From assembly GCF_000024765.1 (NCBI RefSeq), contig NC_013422.1, forward strand, positions 124,001-188,000: 64,000 nt of DNA, in the 5' to 3' direction. Both the position numbers and the translations under genes were made by a program. This stretch comes from Halothiobacillus neapolitanus c2 (lineage in GTDB: Bacteria; Pseudomonadota; Gammaproteobacteria; Halothiobacillales; Halothiobacillaceae). Below, one piece after another: positions 38,501 through 50,195 of the stretch; positions within the stretch are counted from its first letter, which is position 1, and each line of letters opens with the position of its first letter. The notes below the pieces were generated by a model that was not told the origin of the DNA, ran no database searches, and saw nothing but the letters and a program-made list of their open reading frames with translations.

Positions 38501-39034
38501 GACGTTCAGGCAGCGCTTGATCAATTACAGGAAGCCATCCGGACGCTGGATAAGCAGACGCGCGCGCAATTCAGATCGGTATTCGATGCGGTGAATGCGC
38601 GCATCGGCCCCTTGTTCGTGCAGTTGTTCGGTGGCGGCGAGGCTCGGCTGGAATTGAGCGGTGCGGATGATCTGGATGCAGGCGTTCTGTTATTCGCCAA
38701 ACCGCCGGGTAAGAAAGTCACCCAATTATCGTTATTATCCGGTGGCGAGCGGGCGCTGACCGCAGTGGCGTTGATTTTCGCTTTGTTCGAGCTCAACCCC
38801 GCGCCTTTCTGTATTCTGGACGAGGTGGATGCCCCGCTGGATGAGGCCAACGTCGGCCGATTCTGTGCTATGGTTTCGGCCATGTCGGATCGGGTGCAAT
38901 TCCTGTTCGTGACGCACAATAAAACCACGATGGCCAGCGCCTCGGCTTTGGTCGGGGTGACAATGCGTGAAGCGGGTGTTTCACGGATCGTCTCGGTGGA
39001 TGTGGATCGCGCCGTGCAACTATTAGAGTCATAA
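35531..39034 (+). CDS. smc: Chromosome partition protein SMC
   Basis: ATPase of the condensin complex that loops DNA and helps chromosome segregation. Walker A GPNGCGKSN is at about residues 31-39. Two long coiled coils flank a hinge around residues 500-650. The ABC signature LLSGGERALTAVAL is near residue 1069, followed by Walker B FCILDEVDAPLDE. The N-terminus MRLTRLYLAGFKSF is characteristic. The ATG at 35531 has GGAG upstream; a start at 35510 is less likely. At 1167 residues it is typical. scpA and scpB are not next to it. zipA and ligA follow in a tight operon. Confidence 0.96.
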   Translation: MRLTRLYLAGFKSFAAPTEILLPAERVAIVGPNGCGKSNLIDAIRWVLGESSAKQLRGQSLDDVIFAGSGQRPAASQAVVELSFDNSARRLSGPFGAYDQIVICRSLGRDGQSRYSINQTRVRRRDVVDLFLGTGVGARSYSVIEQGQINRVVDAKPEDLRAYLEETAGISLYRERRRETESRIQQTQDNLSRLSDIADELGRQKTQLERQARTAERYRELQKKRRRQVVEQAAVQVVLTERANAALDAEWQTAQAHMTTVAERMAQVELRCAQEDEARTSAQSDLQQVQARQYQLGAEQAQLQGRLGELAARIESAEQQRQDDLAQRTRLEAACTRLQAELSRLAEERRTLESQRQQAAEQRAKAQAELRAADTHLNEMRAEWARSHDDLARPQQDLAAAKAEHAALLRQLQRLETERASVTSRDFTEPMAASIQQIQDAETRMGALEQSHSAGEVVLAEQQTVLAELSDRAAAMQKEAQTLRQNADALQAERRGLERALAAHQTSKDDAPRAERLIQRLAKAHADAWWGHALGAGIEAACVDDLDALMVAWRADQIPATGWWVAPDSQRSEPKSDLEQKRSPSDALAPWLRDWQHTRHPAPSLNEALAQRHTLPSGHCFVLADGWQVGRHWIGRGGSDQAAVRLAQQTRLAELQQAGTEAETTAEQAQIEYQRIQNQLAQQRKQVERLVAEQHQFEQQRQRLHWSLEDLRRKYQQLKQQQADRAANVARMEAEHKQLSADRGQLEDTIRRLEQIVAQARSARDAFNARQQTAEQTVQVLRRQAGEAGQALQQLERTVDRNQHQFEQAQQSLARDEAQMVQIDQRLAQFADRLDGLITQQSERQAEFTALSARQHEIAQAEKAALALVHEHTQAVQTAGVERHETQVALEKARAAVQALELQRAQLAVREDHAGEALTLALDQWRDDQQSLDAEAIKRLADIPNIAEAQAAELSTLEQQIARLGAVNLTAIEAFAEAEARKSELDGQIEDVQAALDQLQEAIRTLDKQTRAQFRSVFDAVNARIGPLFVQLFGGGEARLELSGADDLDAGVLLFAKPPGKKVTQLSLLSGGERALTAVALIFALFELNPAPFCILDEVDAPLDEANVGRFCAMVSAMSDRVQFLFVTHNKTTMASASALVGVTMREAGVSRIVSVDVDRAVQLLES

Positions 39035-39038
39035 AAGT

Positions 39039-42109
<3,071 letters not shown>

Positions 42110-42145
42110 CTACCTAACCCACCCGACATCGAATTAGAGCCTTTT

Positions 42146-43123
42146 ATGCCGAACATGACCGTTGACCAAATTCGAGAACTCGCAGCGCCCGATATGGCGC
42201 GCGTCAATACCGTGATCCAGGCCAAGCTGGCTTCCGATGTCGCGCTCATCAATCAGCTTTCCCAATACATCATCGGCGCGGGCGGCAAGCGCTTTCGCCC
42301 CATGGTGCTGATGCTGGCGGCGCAAGCCTTGGGCGGAACATCCCCTTGGGCCGCGCAAATGGCGGCAGTAGTCGAACTGATTCACACCGCCACCCTGCTG
42401 CACGATGATGTGGTCGATGAATCTACCCTGCGGCGCGGTCGCGATACCGCCAATGCACTCTTTGGCAATGCCGCTTCTGTTTTGACCGGCGATTTTCTTT
42501 ACTCGCGCGCGTTCGAGATGATGGTCGAGGTGCAAGAGCCCCGCGTCATGGCCATTCTGGCGCAGGCTACCAATCGCATTGCCGAAGGCGAAGTGCTGCA
42601 ACTCATGAACATGGGCGATGCTGACGTAAGCGAAGATCGCTACGTCGATGTGATTGTTCGCAAAACCGCCACCTTGTTCGCCGCCGCTACCCAGTTGGCC
42701 GCCGTGCTCGAAGGCCAGCCGGAAGAAGTGGAAGCGGCACTGACCGCGTATGGCCTGCATCTGGGCACCGCGTTTCAGTTGATCGACGACGTGCTCGATT
42801 ACACCGGCGATGAAGCGCACACGGGCAAACACGTCGGTGACGATCTGGCCGAAGGCAAGCCCACCCTGCCCCTGATTATCGCCATGCAGCGGGGCGATGA
42901 AGCCACCGTGGCCATGATTCGCCGGGCGATCACCGAGCAGGATGCGCGTGATATCGAGGCGATTTGTTCGGCGATTGAACACACCGGCGCGCTCGCCTAT
43001 ACTGCGCACCGCGCGCAAGCCGAGGCAGACCGGGCGAAACAGGCCATAGCCGCCGTTCCCGATAGCCCGTTCAAGGAAGCCCTGCTTGCGCTCGCCGATG
43101 CGGCCGTTGTCCGGAATCACTGA
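42146..43123 (+). CDS. ispB: Octaprenyl/polyprenyl diphosphate synthase
   Basis: Makes the long isoprenoid side chain of ubiquinone by successive condensation of IPP. First Asp-rich motif LLHDDVVDES, second LIDDVLDYTGD, and GGKRFRP at the N-terminal conserved region are all present. 325 residues matches IspB; chain length cannot be judged from sequence alone. It is followed by a tRNA gene on the same strand. Confidence 0.93.
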   Translation: MPNMTVDQIRELAAPDMARVNTVIQAKLASDVALINQLSQYIIGAGGKRFRPMVLMLAAQALGGTSPWAAQMAAVVELIHTATLLHDDVVDESTLRRGRDTANALFGNAASVLTGDFLYSRAFEMMVEVQEPRVMAILAQATNRIAEGEVLQLMNMGDADVSEDRYVDVIVRKTATLFAAATQLAAVLEGQPEEVEAALTAYGLHLGTAFQLIDDVLDYTGDEAHTGKHVGDDLAEGKPTLPLIIAMQRGDEATVAMIRRAITEQDARDIEAICSAIEHTGALAYTAHRAQAEADRAKQAIAAVPDSPFKEALLALADAAVVRNH

Positions 43124-43156
43124 ATCCTTGGGAAACGCTTGCCGCACCAGGCACTT

Positions 43157-43233
43157 CGGAGTGTGGCTCAGTCTGGTAGAGCACTACGTTCGGGACGTAG
43201 GGGTCGTAGGTTCGAATCCTATCACTCCGACCA
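43157..43233 (+). tRNA. tRNA-Pro (anticodon CGG)
   Basis: A 77-base cloverleaf including an encoded CCA end. Acceptor arms CGGAGTG/CACTCCG pair fully, the anticodon stem is CTACG/CGTAG with loop TTCGGGA giving anticodon CGG, and the T-loop is TTCGAAT. It reads CCG proline codons. Confidence 0.95.
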
Positions 43234-43255
43234 AATTCAAAAATCAACCAACATG

Positions 43256-43290
43256 ACCCGCCTTGCCATTGACGCAGGCGGGTTTTGGTT
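43256..43290 (+). terminator. Intrinsic terminator after tRNA-Pro
   Basis: ACCCGCCT and AGGCGGGT (43256-43263 and 43276-43283) form an 8-bp GC-rich stem with a 12-base loop, followed by TTT-GG-TTTT. It sits about 22 bases after the tRNA. Confidence 0.75.
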
Positions 43291-43317
43291 TTGATTCTTT
43301 GGCGTTCCTAACCACGC

Positions 43318-43785
43318 TCAATCGGGAATGGGCAGTGAAGTCTTGTCGAGCACCCGCCGCAAAACAAAGCTGGTTTGCACGCCGGTTACGCCTTCGATCC
43401 GCGTGATTTGGTTCAGCAGCAGGATCTGATAGGCATCCATGTCCGTCACAATCACCTTGAGTTGATAGTCGGCCGTCTGGCCGGTAATCAACAGGCATTC
43501 GATTACCTCGGGAAGCCGGGCCACTTGTTGCTCGAAGTGTGCGAACCGCTCCGGCGTGTGTTGATCCATCGAAATATGCAACAGAGCCACGAGATTGAGC
43601 CCGAGTTTTCTTGCATCCAGCAGGGCGCGATACCCCAGAATCAACCCGCTTTCTTCCAATGCGCGCACCCGCCTTAGGCAGGGAGAGGCTGAAAGCCCGA
43701 TAGCATCGGCCAGCTCCTGATTACTGAGTCGCCCGTTTTCCTGAAGCAAAGTCAGGATTTGGCGATCGTAGCGATCTAGTGTCAT
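43318..43785 (-). CDS. Lrp/AsnC-family transcriptional regulator
   Basis: A 155-residue regulator with N-terminal helix-turn-helix (LTLLQENGRLSNQELADAIG) and C-terminal RAM ligand-binding domain containing GYRALLD and TGQTADYQLKV. The ATG at 43785 has AGGGGGAG close upstream. It is divergent from the leuA region, so amino-acid-responsive control of leuA is plausible. Members of this family usually bind leucine or other amino acids; the ligand here is unknown. Confidence 0.9.
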   Translation of the reverse strand: MTLDRYDRQILTLLQENGRLSNQELADAIGLSASPCLRRVRALEESGLILGYRALLDARKLGLNLVALLHISMDQHTPERFAHFEQQVARLPEVIECLLITGQTADYQLKVIVTDMDAYQILLLNQITRIEGVTGVQTSFVLRRVLDKTSLPIPD

Positions 43786-43932
43786 ATCTCCCCCTGGTTG
43801 ACTTTTTTGCCATATTAATCCACTTTTCTGAGTTTTTTTGGAATAAAGTTGCGCACCTGGGGCGTTTTCACTCAAAAATAGCAATCGTCTGCGCGGGCAT
43901 TCTTAATAGAATTTATTCGAGCCCTAGTTAAG

Positions 43933-43949
43933 TTCAAGTCAACCTTGAA
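43933..43949. promoter_or_regulatory. Inverted repeat TTCAAG-N5-CTTGAA between lrp-like gene and leuA
   Basis: A perfect 6-bp inverted repeat with five-base spacer in the region between the divergent regulator and leuA. It is a candidate operator for the Lrp-type protein but could be chance in a 270-bp gap. Confidence 0.35.
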
Positions 43950-44059
43950 TGCGCTTTTCCCCCGTGCAGGCGATCTATCCGGTCGGTTGTGCGGAGTGCC
44001 CCAAAATGGCCGTGGGATGAGGGCCGTCATTTCTTACATAATGCAAGCAGGTCCGAATC

Positions 44060-45853
44060 ATGTTGACGCAGCCCGAACATAAATATCGCCCATCCCCGGT
44101 TGTTCCACTGCCGGATCGACTCTGGCCGAATCGTCGCATAGAGAAGGTACCGGTCTAGTTGAGCACGGACCTGCGTGACGGCAATCAAGCGCTGTTCGAG
44201 CCGATGTCGATTGCACGCAAACATCAGCTGTTTGATCTGCTGTGTGATATCGGTTTCAGGGAGATTGAAGTGGCCTTCCCGGCGGCCTCTCAGATCGAGT
44301 TCGATTTTGTGCGTCAGCTGATTGAGCAACAACGTGTGCCCGATGAGGTCACGATATCCGTCTTGACGCAGGCCAGGCCCCATTTGCTGACTCGCACGCT
44401 TGAAGCCTTGCAAGGTGCTCGCCGTGCCATGGTACATATCTACATGTCGACCGCCCCGTTATTTCGGCAAACCGTGTTCGGCATGAGTCAGGTGCAGATT
44501 TTCGATACTGTGCTGGCCGCAGTCGAGCAGACGCGTGCGCATGCGCGCGCTCATCCTGAAACGGAGTGGATGCTGGAATTCAGCCCGGAAACCTTCAATG
44601 CCACAGAACCGGAGTTCGCAAGAGATCTGTGCGATGCGGTGGTTGCGGCTTGGGGCTGTACGGCGGAGAACAAGGTGGTGATTAACCTGCCCGCCACTGT
44701 CGAGATGTCGACACCGAACGTTTATGCGGATCAAATCGAATGGATGCATCGCCACCTTGCTCATCGTGACCGTATTGTTCTGAGCGTTCATCCGCATAAC
44801 GATCGAGGTACCGCCGTGGCGGCCGCTGAATTGGCGATCATGGCCGGTGCCGATCGCGTCGAGGGTTGCTTGTTCGGTCAGGGCGAACGTACGGGCAATG
44901 TCGATTTGATCACCTTGGCACTTAACCTCTACACACAAGGCATTCACCCGGGACTGGATTTCAGTCAAATAGACGAGGTCGCTCGAATCTGTACCGAGTG
45001 CAGCCAGTTGCCGGTTCATCCGCGCCATCCCTATGTGGGCGATCTGGTGCATACCGCGTTCTCCGGTTCGCATCAGGACGCCATTAAAAAAGGCTTTGCT
45101 GCGCACGGCGTCGACACCGTTTGGCAAATCCCCTATCTGCCGATTGATCCGGTGGATTTGGGGCGAAGCTATGAGTCGGTCGTTCGTGTGAACAGTCAGT
45201 CCGGTAAGGGCGGTATCGCGTATCTGATTGAAACGGCATACGGTCTGCACTTGCCGAGGCGGGCGCAGATTGAGTTTGCCGCTGTCGTCCAGGCGCATAT
45301 GGATCGAGATCACATGGAGATGAATGCCGAAACTTTGATGAGGTTGCTTGACCGGGAATATCTGGCGCAAGACAAGCCGTTGAAACTGATCGAGAGTCGG
45401 TTATCCAGCGTGGAAAACGGAACACAGCAAAGCGTCAACGTCATCATTGAACGTCACAACGAGTGCATCGAGTGTGCCGGTGTTGGCGATGGTCCCATTG
45501 CTGCATTTATTCGTGCCCTGGATGTGCCGATTCGAGTGCAATGGTTTGAGGAGCGCGCGATAGGGCAAGGCACGGATGCACGGGCAGCGGCATTTGTGGG
45601 TATCGCTTCCACGGAGAGGGCGCAGACGGTACTCGGTGCGGGGATTGACTCAAATACCGTTGTCGCCGCCTTCAAGGCAATCGTGTCGGCGGTGAATCGG
45701 TTGCCGTCCATGAGCCCCCCCCCCCGCCGAAGATCAATAACCAGAAGATTTTTATGGGCTGACGAACATCGGAGCACCAACCGGCCATCAAAAAGCGTTA
45801 TCCTTCCGCGCTGTTTATTTTTCCAAGATTTCTCCGTGATTAATTCCTTATGA
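44060..45853 (+). pseudogene. leuA: 2-isopropylmalate synthase (class II LeuA), interrupted by an in-frame amber codon
   Basis: First enzyme of leucine synthesis (acetyl-CoA plus 2-oxoisovalerate). The frame from ATG 44060 encodes KYRPSP and then the run-up to VPV, followed by TAG at 44156-44158, then STDLRDGNQALFEPM. In this enzyme family a Trp precedes STDLRDGNQ, so the TAG looks like a TGG-to-TAG change. Downstream the catalytic RDGNQ, metal-binding SVHPHNDRG and GQGERTGN are intact, along with the regulatory domain. A TTG at 44159 directly after the stop could restart translation without the first 33 codons. Near the 3' end an 11-C tract shifts the tail: as read, it ends at 45853 with an odd basic tail overlapping the next gene. 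One extra C would end it at 45762. Confidence 0.7.
45715..45725 (+). repeat. Homopolymer of 11 cytosines near the leuA 3' end
   Basis: Eleven consecutive C bases follow ATGAG in the leuA frame. As sequenced, the frame continues through a basic, non-conserved tail to 45853. A tract one base longer would read PPKINNQKIFMG and stop at 45762. Such tracts are prone to slippage and also to sequencing error. Confidence 0.8.
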
Positions 45854-47724
45854 TTCAACTTCAATCCGTCAGCCTGCGGCGCGGCACCCAGTTATTACTC
45901 GAAAACGCGAATTTGACGCTTCAGCCCGGCTATCGCCTGGGTTTGGTGGGGCGTAATGGCACGGGCAAGTCGAGCCTGCTGGCGCTGTTGGAAGGCAAGC
46001 TCACGCCCGATGCGGGGAATGTGGATCGGGCCGGTGGGCAACGCTTGGCCACGGTGGCGCAGGAAATGGATGATCTGGACGTGAGTGCCGTGGAAAGCGT
46101 GCTGGCGGGAGATGTCGAATACGATCGAATTTCGAAAGCGATTGCCACAGCCGAGCTGGCCGAAGACGGTATGGCGCTCGCCACGCTGTATCACGATCTT
46201 GAGGCGATTGATGGCTTTACAGCCCGATCGCGCGCGGCGCGGTTGCTCGATGGTTTGGGTTTTGCGCCTGATGCCATCGACCGCCCCGTGCGGTCGTTTT
46301 CCGGTGGTTGGCGGATGCGCATCAACCTCGCTCGGGCCTTGCTTGCGCCCAGTGACATCCTGCTGCTCGATGAACCCACCAACCACTTGGATCTGGATGC
46401 CGTGTTCTGGCTGGAGCAATGGTTGATCAACTATCCCGGCAGTCTGGTGGTGGTTTCGCATGACCGGGATTTTCTGGATCAGGTCTGCACCCACATCGCC
46501 CATCTGGAAAACAAATCGCTCACGGTGTACACCAGCAATTACAGCGGATTCGAGCAGATGCGCGCCGAGCGCCAAGCGCAAAATGCCGCGCTTTCGGCGA
46601 AAATTGAGCGAGAACGCGCCCATTTGACGGCATTTGTCGATCGTTTTCGCGCACAGGCGACCAAAGCCAAACAGGCGCAAAGTCGCATCAAGGCCTTGGC
46701 GCGCTTGCCTGTGCTGGCCGCGACCCATGCCGACAGCACTTTTACCTTTAGCTTTCGCCCCGCGCCGAATTCCCCCGATCCGCTGTTGACGATGGAACAC
46801 CTCGAACTTGGTTACAACGGCAAGGCGTTGCTCAAAAACATCGACCTGACGGTGCGCGCGGGTGATCGTATTGGCTTGTTGGGCGCGAACGGTGCGGGTA
46901 AAACCACCTTGATGCGGGTGTTGGGTGGCGCGGAAAAACCGATGGCCGGTGAGCTCTTTATTTCGGCAGGCGTTCGCGTGGGGTATTACGCCCAGCATCA
47001 ACTGGAGCAACTGGACCCGCGTGATACGCCCATGACGGCGCTCGAGCGCATCGCTGGCCGCGCATCTACGCAAGAAGTGCGTAATTTCCTCGGCGGGTTC
47101 GGTTTTATCGGCGACCGTGCGTTTGAAAACATCGAGCCGTTTTCCGGTGGAGAAAAGGCGCGTCTGGCCTTGGCCTTGCTTGTCTGGCAGGCACCGAATC
47201 TGCTTTTGCTCGATGAGCCGACCAACCACCTCGATCTGGAAATGCGCGAGGCATTAGCGGCGGCACTGCAAACATTCGAAGGCGCGTTGGTGGTGGTATC
47301 GCATGATCGCAGCCTCATCGAAATGGTTTGCGATAACTTTTGGCGCGTGCATGACGGCAAAGTCGGTGTTTTTGATGGTGACCTCGACGATTACCGCCGT
47401 GTGTTGACTGATGAGCGTCGAGCCGCGAACGCACCTGCGAAACCAGCGGAGACGACGAAACCCAAGAGCGAATCGACCTGGCGCCCTGCCACCAAAAAAC
47501 CGGCAGGAAAACCGGACAAACGCACCGATAAGCGCGTTGCGGAGATTGAGCATCGCCTGAGTGCGGTGGTGCTTGCGTTGCAGGCGCTCGATACGCAACT
47601 GGCTGATCCGGACTTGTATGCGGGCCCCGATGCGACCCGTGCAAATGAGCTGACAAGCCAGCGCCAGACGTTGGCAGAGGAGCACGAAGCATTGGAACTG
47701 GAGTGGCTGTCGCTCAACGACTGA
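45850..47724 (+). CDS. yheS: ABC-F family ATPase, YheS type
   Basis: Soluble tandem-ABC protein acting on the ribosome rather than a transporter. Both ABC domains are complete: Walker A GRNGTGKSS and GANGAGKTT, signatures FSGGWRMR and FSGGEKARL, and two LLLDEPTNHLDL Walker B segments. The interdomain linker carries AQATKAKQAQSRIKAL, typical for YheS. The C-terminal extension (about 520-624) is Lys-rich and then coiled coil. 624 residues. Its ATG overlaps the stop of the interrupted leuA frame, with no good ribosome site of its own. Confidence 0.9.
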   Translation: MIQLQSVSLRRGTQLLLENANLTLQPGYRLGLVGRNGTGKSSLLALLEGKLTPDAGNVDRAGGQRLATVAQEMDDLDVSAVESVLAGDVEYDRISKAIATAELAEDGMALATLYHDLEAIDGFTARSRAARLLDGLGFAPDAIDRPVRSFSGGWRMRINLARALLAPSDILLLDEPTNHLDLDAVFWLEQWLINYPGSLVVVSHDRDFLDQVCTHIAHLENKSLTVYTSNYSGFEQMRAERQAQNAALSAKIERERAHLTAFVDRFRAQATKAKQAQSRIKALARLPVLAATHADSTFTFSFRPAPNSPDPLLTMEHLELGYNGKALLKNIDLTVRAGDRIGLLGANGAGKTTLMRVLGGAEKPMAGELFISAGVRVGYYAQHQLEQLDPRDTPMTALERIAGRASTQEVRNFLGGFGFIGDRAFENIEPFSGGEKARLALALLVWQAPNLLLLDEPTNHLDLEMREALAAALQTFEGALVVVSHDRSLIEMVCDNFWRVHDGKVGVFDGDLDDYRRVLTDERRAANAPAKPAETTKPKSESTWRPATKKPAGKPDKRTDKRVAEIEHRLSAVVLALQALDTQLADPDLYAGPDATRANELTSQRQTLAEEHEALELEWLSLND

Positions 47725-47812
47725 CAACCCGTTGCATCATTTTGTCACGATAAGCACAGGGTGATGGTGCTACGATCAAGACACGTTTGCCCAAATGAGA
47801 TTCAAACGCATC

Positions 47813-48319
47813 ATGGATATTTTACTGATTCGTCACGCGCCCGCTGAAGATCGCGAGCAATTTGCCCTCACTGGACAGGCCGATGAACTGCGCCCTTTGA
47901 CACCTCGTGGAATCGAGCGGATGCAGCTGGCGGTGCGTGGCTTGGTGACTTTGGCGCTGCCGATCGAACGCCTGATTACCAGTCCCCTGGTTCGGGCGCA
48001 GCAAACGGCGCAAATCGTGGCGCCCGCCCTTGAGATTCGTCAATTTGACACCGAGGCGATGCTCTCGCCGCAAGTGCCCAACGCCAGCTTGATCGACTGG
48101 TTGCGCAAGCAGCCGCGTGTCGATGGCCTCGCGTTGATCGGGCACGAGCCCAATTTGAGCCAGTTGGCGGAAACCCTACTGTGTGGTTCGGCCAATGGTT
48201 GCATGCCATTAAAAAAAGGCGGTGCGATTTTGTTGCGCTTTGCTGAGGGTATTGCGGCGGGGCAAGGACAACTGATCTGGTCACTGACACCGGGGATTTT
48301 GCGGACTCTGGCGGATTAA
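47813..48319 (+). CDS. sixA: Phosphohistidine phosphatase SixA
   Basis: Histidine-phosphatase-superfamily enzyme that dephosphorylates phosphohistidine in signalling proteins such as ArcB HPt or nitrogen PTS. The catalytic motif is LLIRHAPAED, the second Arg is in TSPLVRAQQTA, and the second His is in LIGHEPNL. An ATG at 47795 would add six residues; the ATG at 47813 fits the family start better. It is about 168 residues. Confidence 0.88.
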   Translation: MDILLIRHAPAEDREQFALTGQADELRPLTPRGIERMQLAVRGLVTLALPIERLITSPLVRAQQTAQIVAPALEIRQFDTEAMLSPQVPNASLIDWLRKQPRVDGLALIGHEPNLSQLAETLLCGSANGCMPLKKGGAILLRFAEGIAAGQGQLIWSLTPGILRTLAD

Positions 48320-48414
48320 GCGCCTCAGCCTTATCGACCGGTATCAATGAGCGGTAGCGTAGGCATACCTCTTCTCATTTGCATGGAATTGACGACACGG
48401 ATTTGGATTTCTGT

Positions 48415-48978
48415 ATGACCGACCGTAACCAAAAGTGGCTTATTTCTTTTCTTGTCGTTGCGATTGCCGTTGCGATCCTGCTGTTACACGGCGGTAATGA
48501 ACTGCGTTACGACCGTGCAGATATTCTACATGGTCAATTCTGGCGGGTATTTACCGGAAATTTCGTGCACGCCAACTGGCGCCATCTTGCCTCTGACATG
48601 GCTGGTCTTTTGATTTGGACGGCATTGGCCGGTTATCTTGAAACACGCCGCAGCTACCTTGTTCTTTTGGCAGGCACCGGTTTGGGGGTCGGGGTGGGAT
48701 TGTTGCTGCTTGATCCGCACGTCGGCTGGTATGTCGGGCTCTCCGGAATTTTGCACGGGCTGTTCGCGGCTAGCGCCATTCGGCTGCTGTCGCGCAAGGA
48801 GTGGTTGGGCGGATTCGCGCTACTGGCGGCGTTGACACTCAAGATTCTTTGGGAACAACGTTATGGTGATCTCGGAACGGCCAAGCTGCTCGGCGTGCCC
48901 GTTCTGGTTGATGCCCATCTGTATGGTGCGGTGACGGGGGCGGTTATCGTGCTGGCACTGTTGTTCTTCCGTCGTTGA
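48415..48978 (+). CDS. rrtA: Rhombosortase (rhomboid-family GlyGly-CTERM protease)
   Basis: Intramembrane serine protease that is thought to process GlyGly-CTERM tails of proteins exported by type II secretion. The catalytic Ser is in VGLSGILHG and the His in DAHLYGAVTG. Six hydrophobic segments in 187 residues match the short rhombosortase architecture, with the conserved H in VHANWRH. The ATG at 48415 begins after an improbable upstream extension. A type II secretion operon in the same window gives the expected partner pathway. No GlyGly-CTERM substrate gene was recognised here. Confidence 0.85.
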   Translation: MTDRNQKWLISFLVVAIAVAILLLHGGNELRYDRADILHGQFWRVFTGNFVHANWRHLASDMAGLLIWTALAGYLETRRSYLVLLAGTGLGVGVGLLLLDPHVGWYVGLSGILHGLFAASAIRLLSRKEWLGGFALLAALTLKILWEQRYGDLGTAKLLGVPVLVDAHLYGAVTGAVIVLALLFFRR

Positions 48979-49037
48979 TTGGTTAGGGTGATGTAGAGTT
49001 TTATTTGCCTTTTTGATTGATCGAAGGAGTGCGCAAA

Positions 49038-50135
49038 ATGTCTCAGAATGATTTGTCGGTATTACACAGCAGTCAGGGGCAAAGTTTGTGGCTGGATAAC
49101 CTGTCACGTGCCTTGCTCAATGAAGGTCAGTTGGCTGAACTGGTGCAAAACTTCGGTATTCGGGGGCTTACGTCCAACCCTTCCATTTTCAAAAAGGCAA
49201 TTGTCGGCAGTCCTTACTACACGGATGACATCGCGGCACTCAAAAAGCAGTACGACGATGTTGAGTCTGTGTACGAACATCTTGTCGTAAAGGATATCCA
49301 ACAGGCCTGTGACCTGCTTCGGCCGATTTTCGACGAAAGCCACGGCGAGGATGGCTGGGTCAGTTGGGAAGAGTCGCCGCGCATCGCGCACAACGCTACG
49401 TCCACAGTGGCCTCGGCCGAGCGGCTGAAAAAACTGACCGACCGACCGAATCTGTTGATCAAGGTGCCCGCCACCGACGAAGGGATTGAAGCCTTCGAGC
49501 TACTGATCGCCCGAGGCATCAGTGTCAATGTCACGCTCATGTTTTCGCTTGATCAGGTCAAGCGCGTCTTCGCCGCGTACGTGCGTGGACTGAAGGCGTT
49601 GCGCGCCAGCGGCGGTGCGGTGAGTCGAGTGCGTGCGGTCGCCAGCCTGTTCATGAGTCGGGTGGATACACTGGTGGATCAGCAGCTCAACGAAATCGGC
49701 ACTGAAGCGGCGCTGCAGCTGCGCGGTAAGGCGGCACTGGCTTTGGGCGGCATGGCCTATCAGCACTATCGAGACGTCTTCGAGGGCGAAGCATTTGCCG
49801 AACTGGCCAAATTTGGTGCGCGTTCGCAATACCTGTTGTGGGCGAGTACGGGCACCAAGAATCCGGATTACTCGGATGTGCTGTACGTTGAAAACCTGAT
49901 CGCACCCAAGACCATCAATACCTTGCCCGAGGCCACATTAAAGGCGTTTGCCGATCACGGACGCATCGCCTCTACACTCAAACCGCGTCTGGCAGAAGAT
50001 AAAAAAGTCTGGGACGCATTGGCCGGCGTCGGCATCGATATGGATGGCGCCGTCGGGCATCAACTGCTGGACGAGGGCCTGGATCAATTCGCCCAAGCCT
50101 TCGAAGACTTGCTAGCCGCGATCGCGCAGAGCTGA
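49038..50135 (+). CDS. tal: Transaldolase
   Basis: Transfers dihydroxyacetone between sugar phosphates in the pentose phosphate pathway. The Schiff-base Lys lies in LIKVPATDEG near residue 141. Other signatures are RGLTSNPSIFKKAI and KDIQQACDLL. 365 residues fits the long form common in cyanobacteria, actinobacteria and some gammaproteobacteria. GAAGGAG lies upstream of the ATG at 49038. It converges on the anti-sigma gene. Confidence 0.93.
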   Translation: MSQNDLSVLHSSQGQSLWLDNLSRALLNEGQLAELVQNFGIRGLTSNPSIFKKAIVGSPYYTDDIAALKKQYDDVESVYEHLVVKDIQQACDLLRPIFDESHGEDGWVSWEESPRIAHNATSTVASAERLKKLTDRPNLLIKVPATDEGIEAFELLIARGISVNVTLMFSLDQVKRVFAAYVRGLKALRASGGAVSRVRAVASLFMSRVDTLVDQQLNEIGTEAALQLRGKAALALGGMAYQHYRDVFEGEAFAELAKFGARSQYLLWASTGTKNPDYSDVLYVENLIAPKTINTLPEATLKAFADHGRIASTLKPRLAEDKKVWDALAGVGIDMDGAVGHQLLDEGLDQFAQAFEDLLAAIAQS

Positions 50136-50195
50136 TTGTCTATCCTGTCGCCCCAGCCGTGGTGGCCGGTGTGGCCGGCCTGGGTGATCCTGCCC

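Noticed and set aside
45895-47229. Long open frame antisense to the ABC-F gene (444 codons)
   Set aside because: Shadow of a well-supported ABC-F protein; no recognisable domain.
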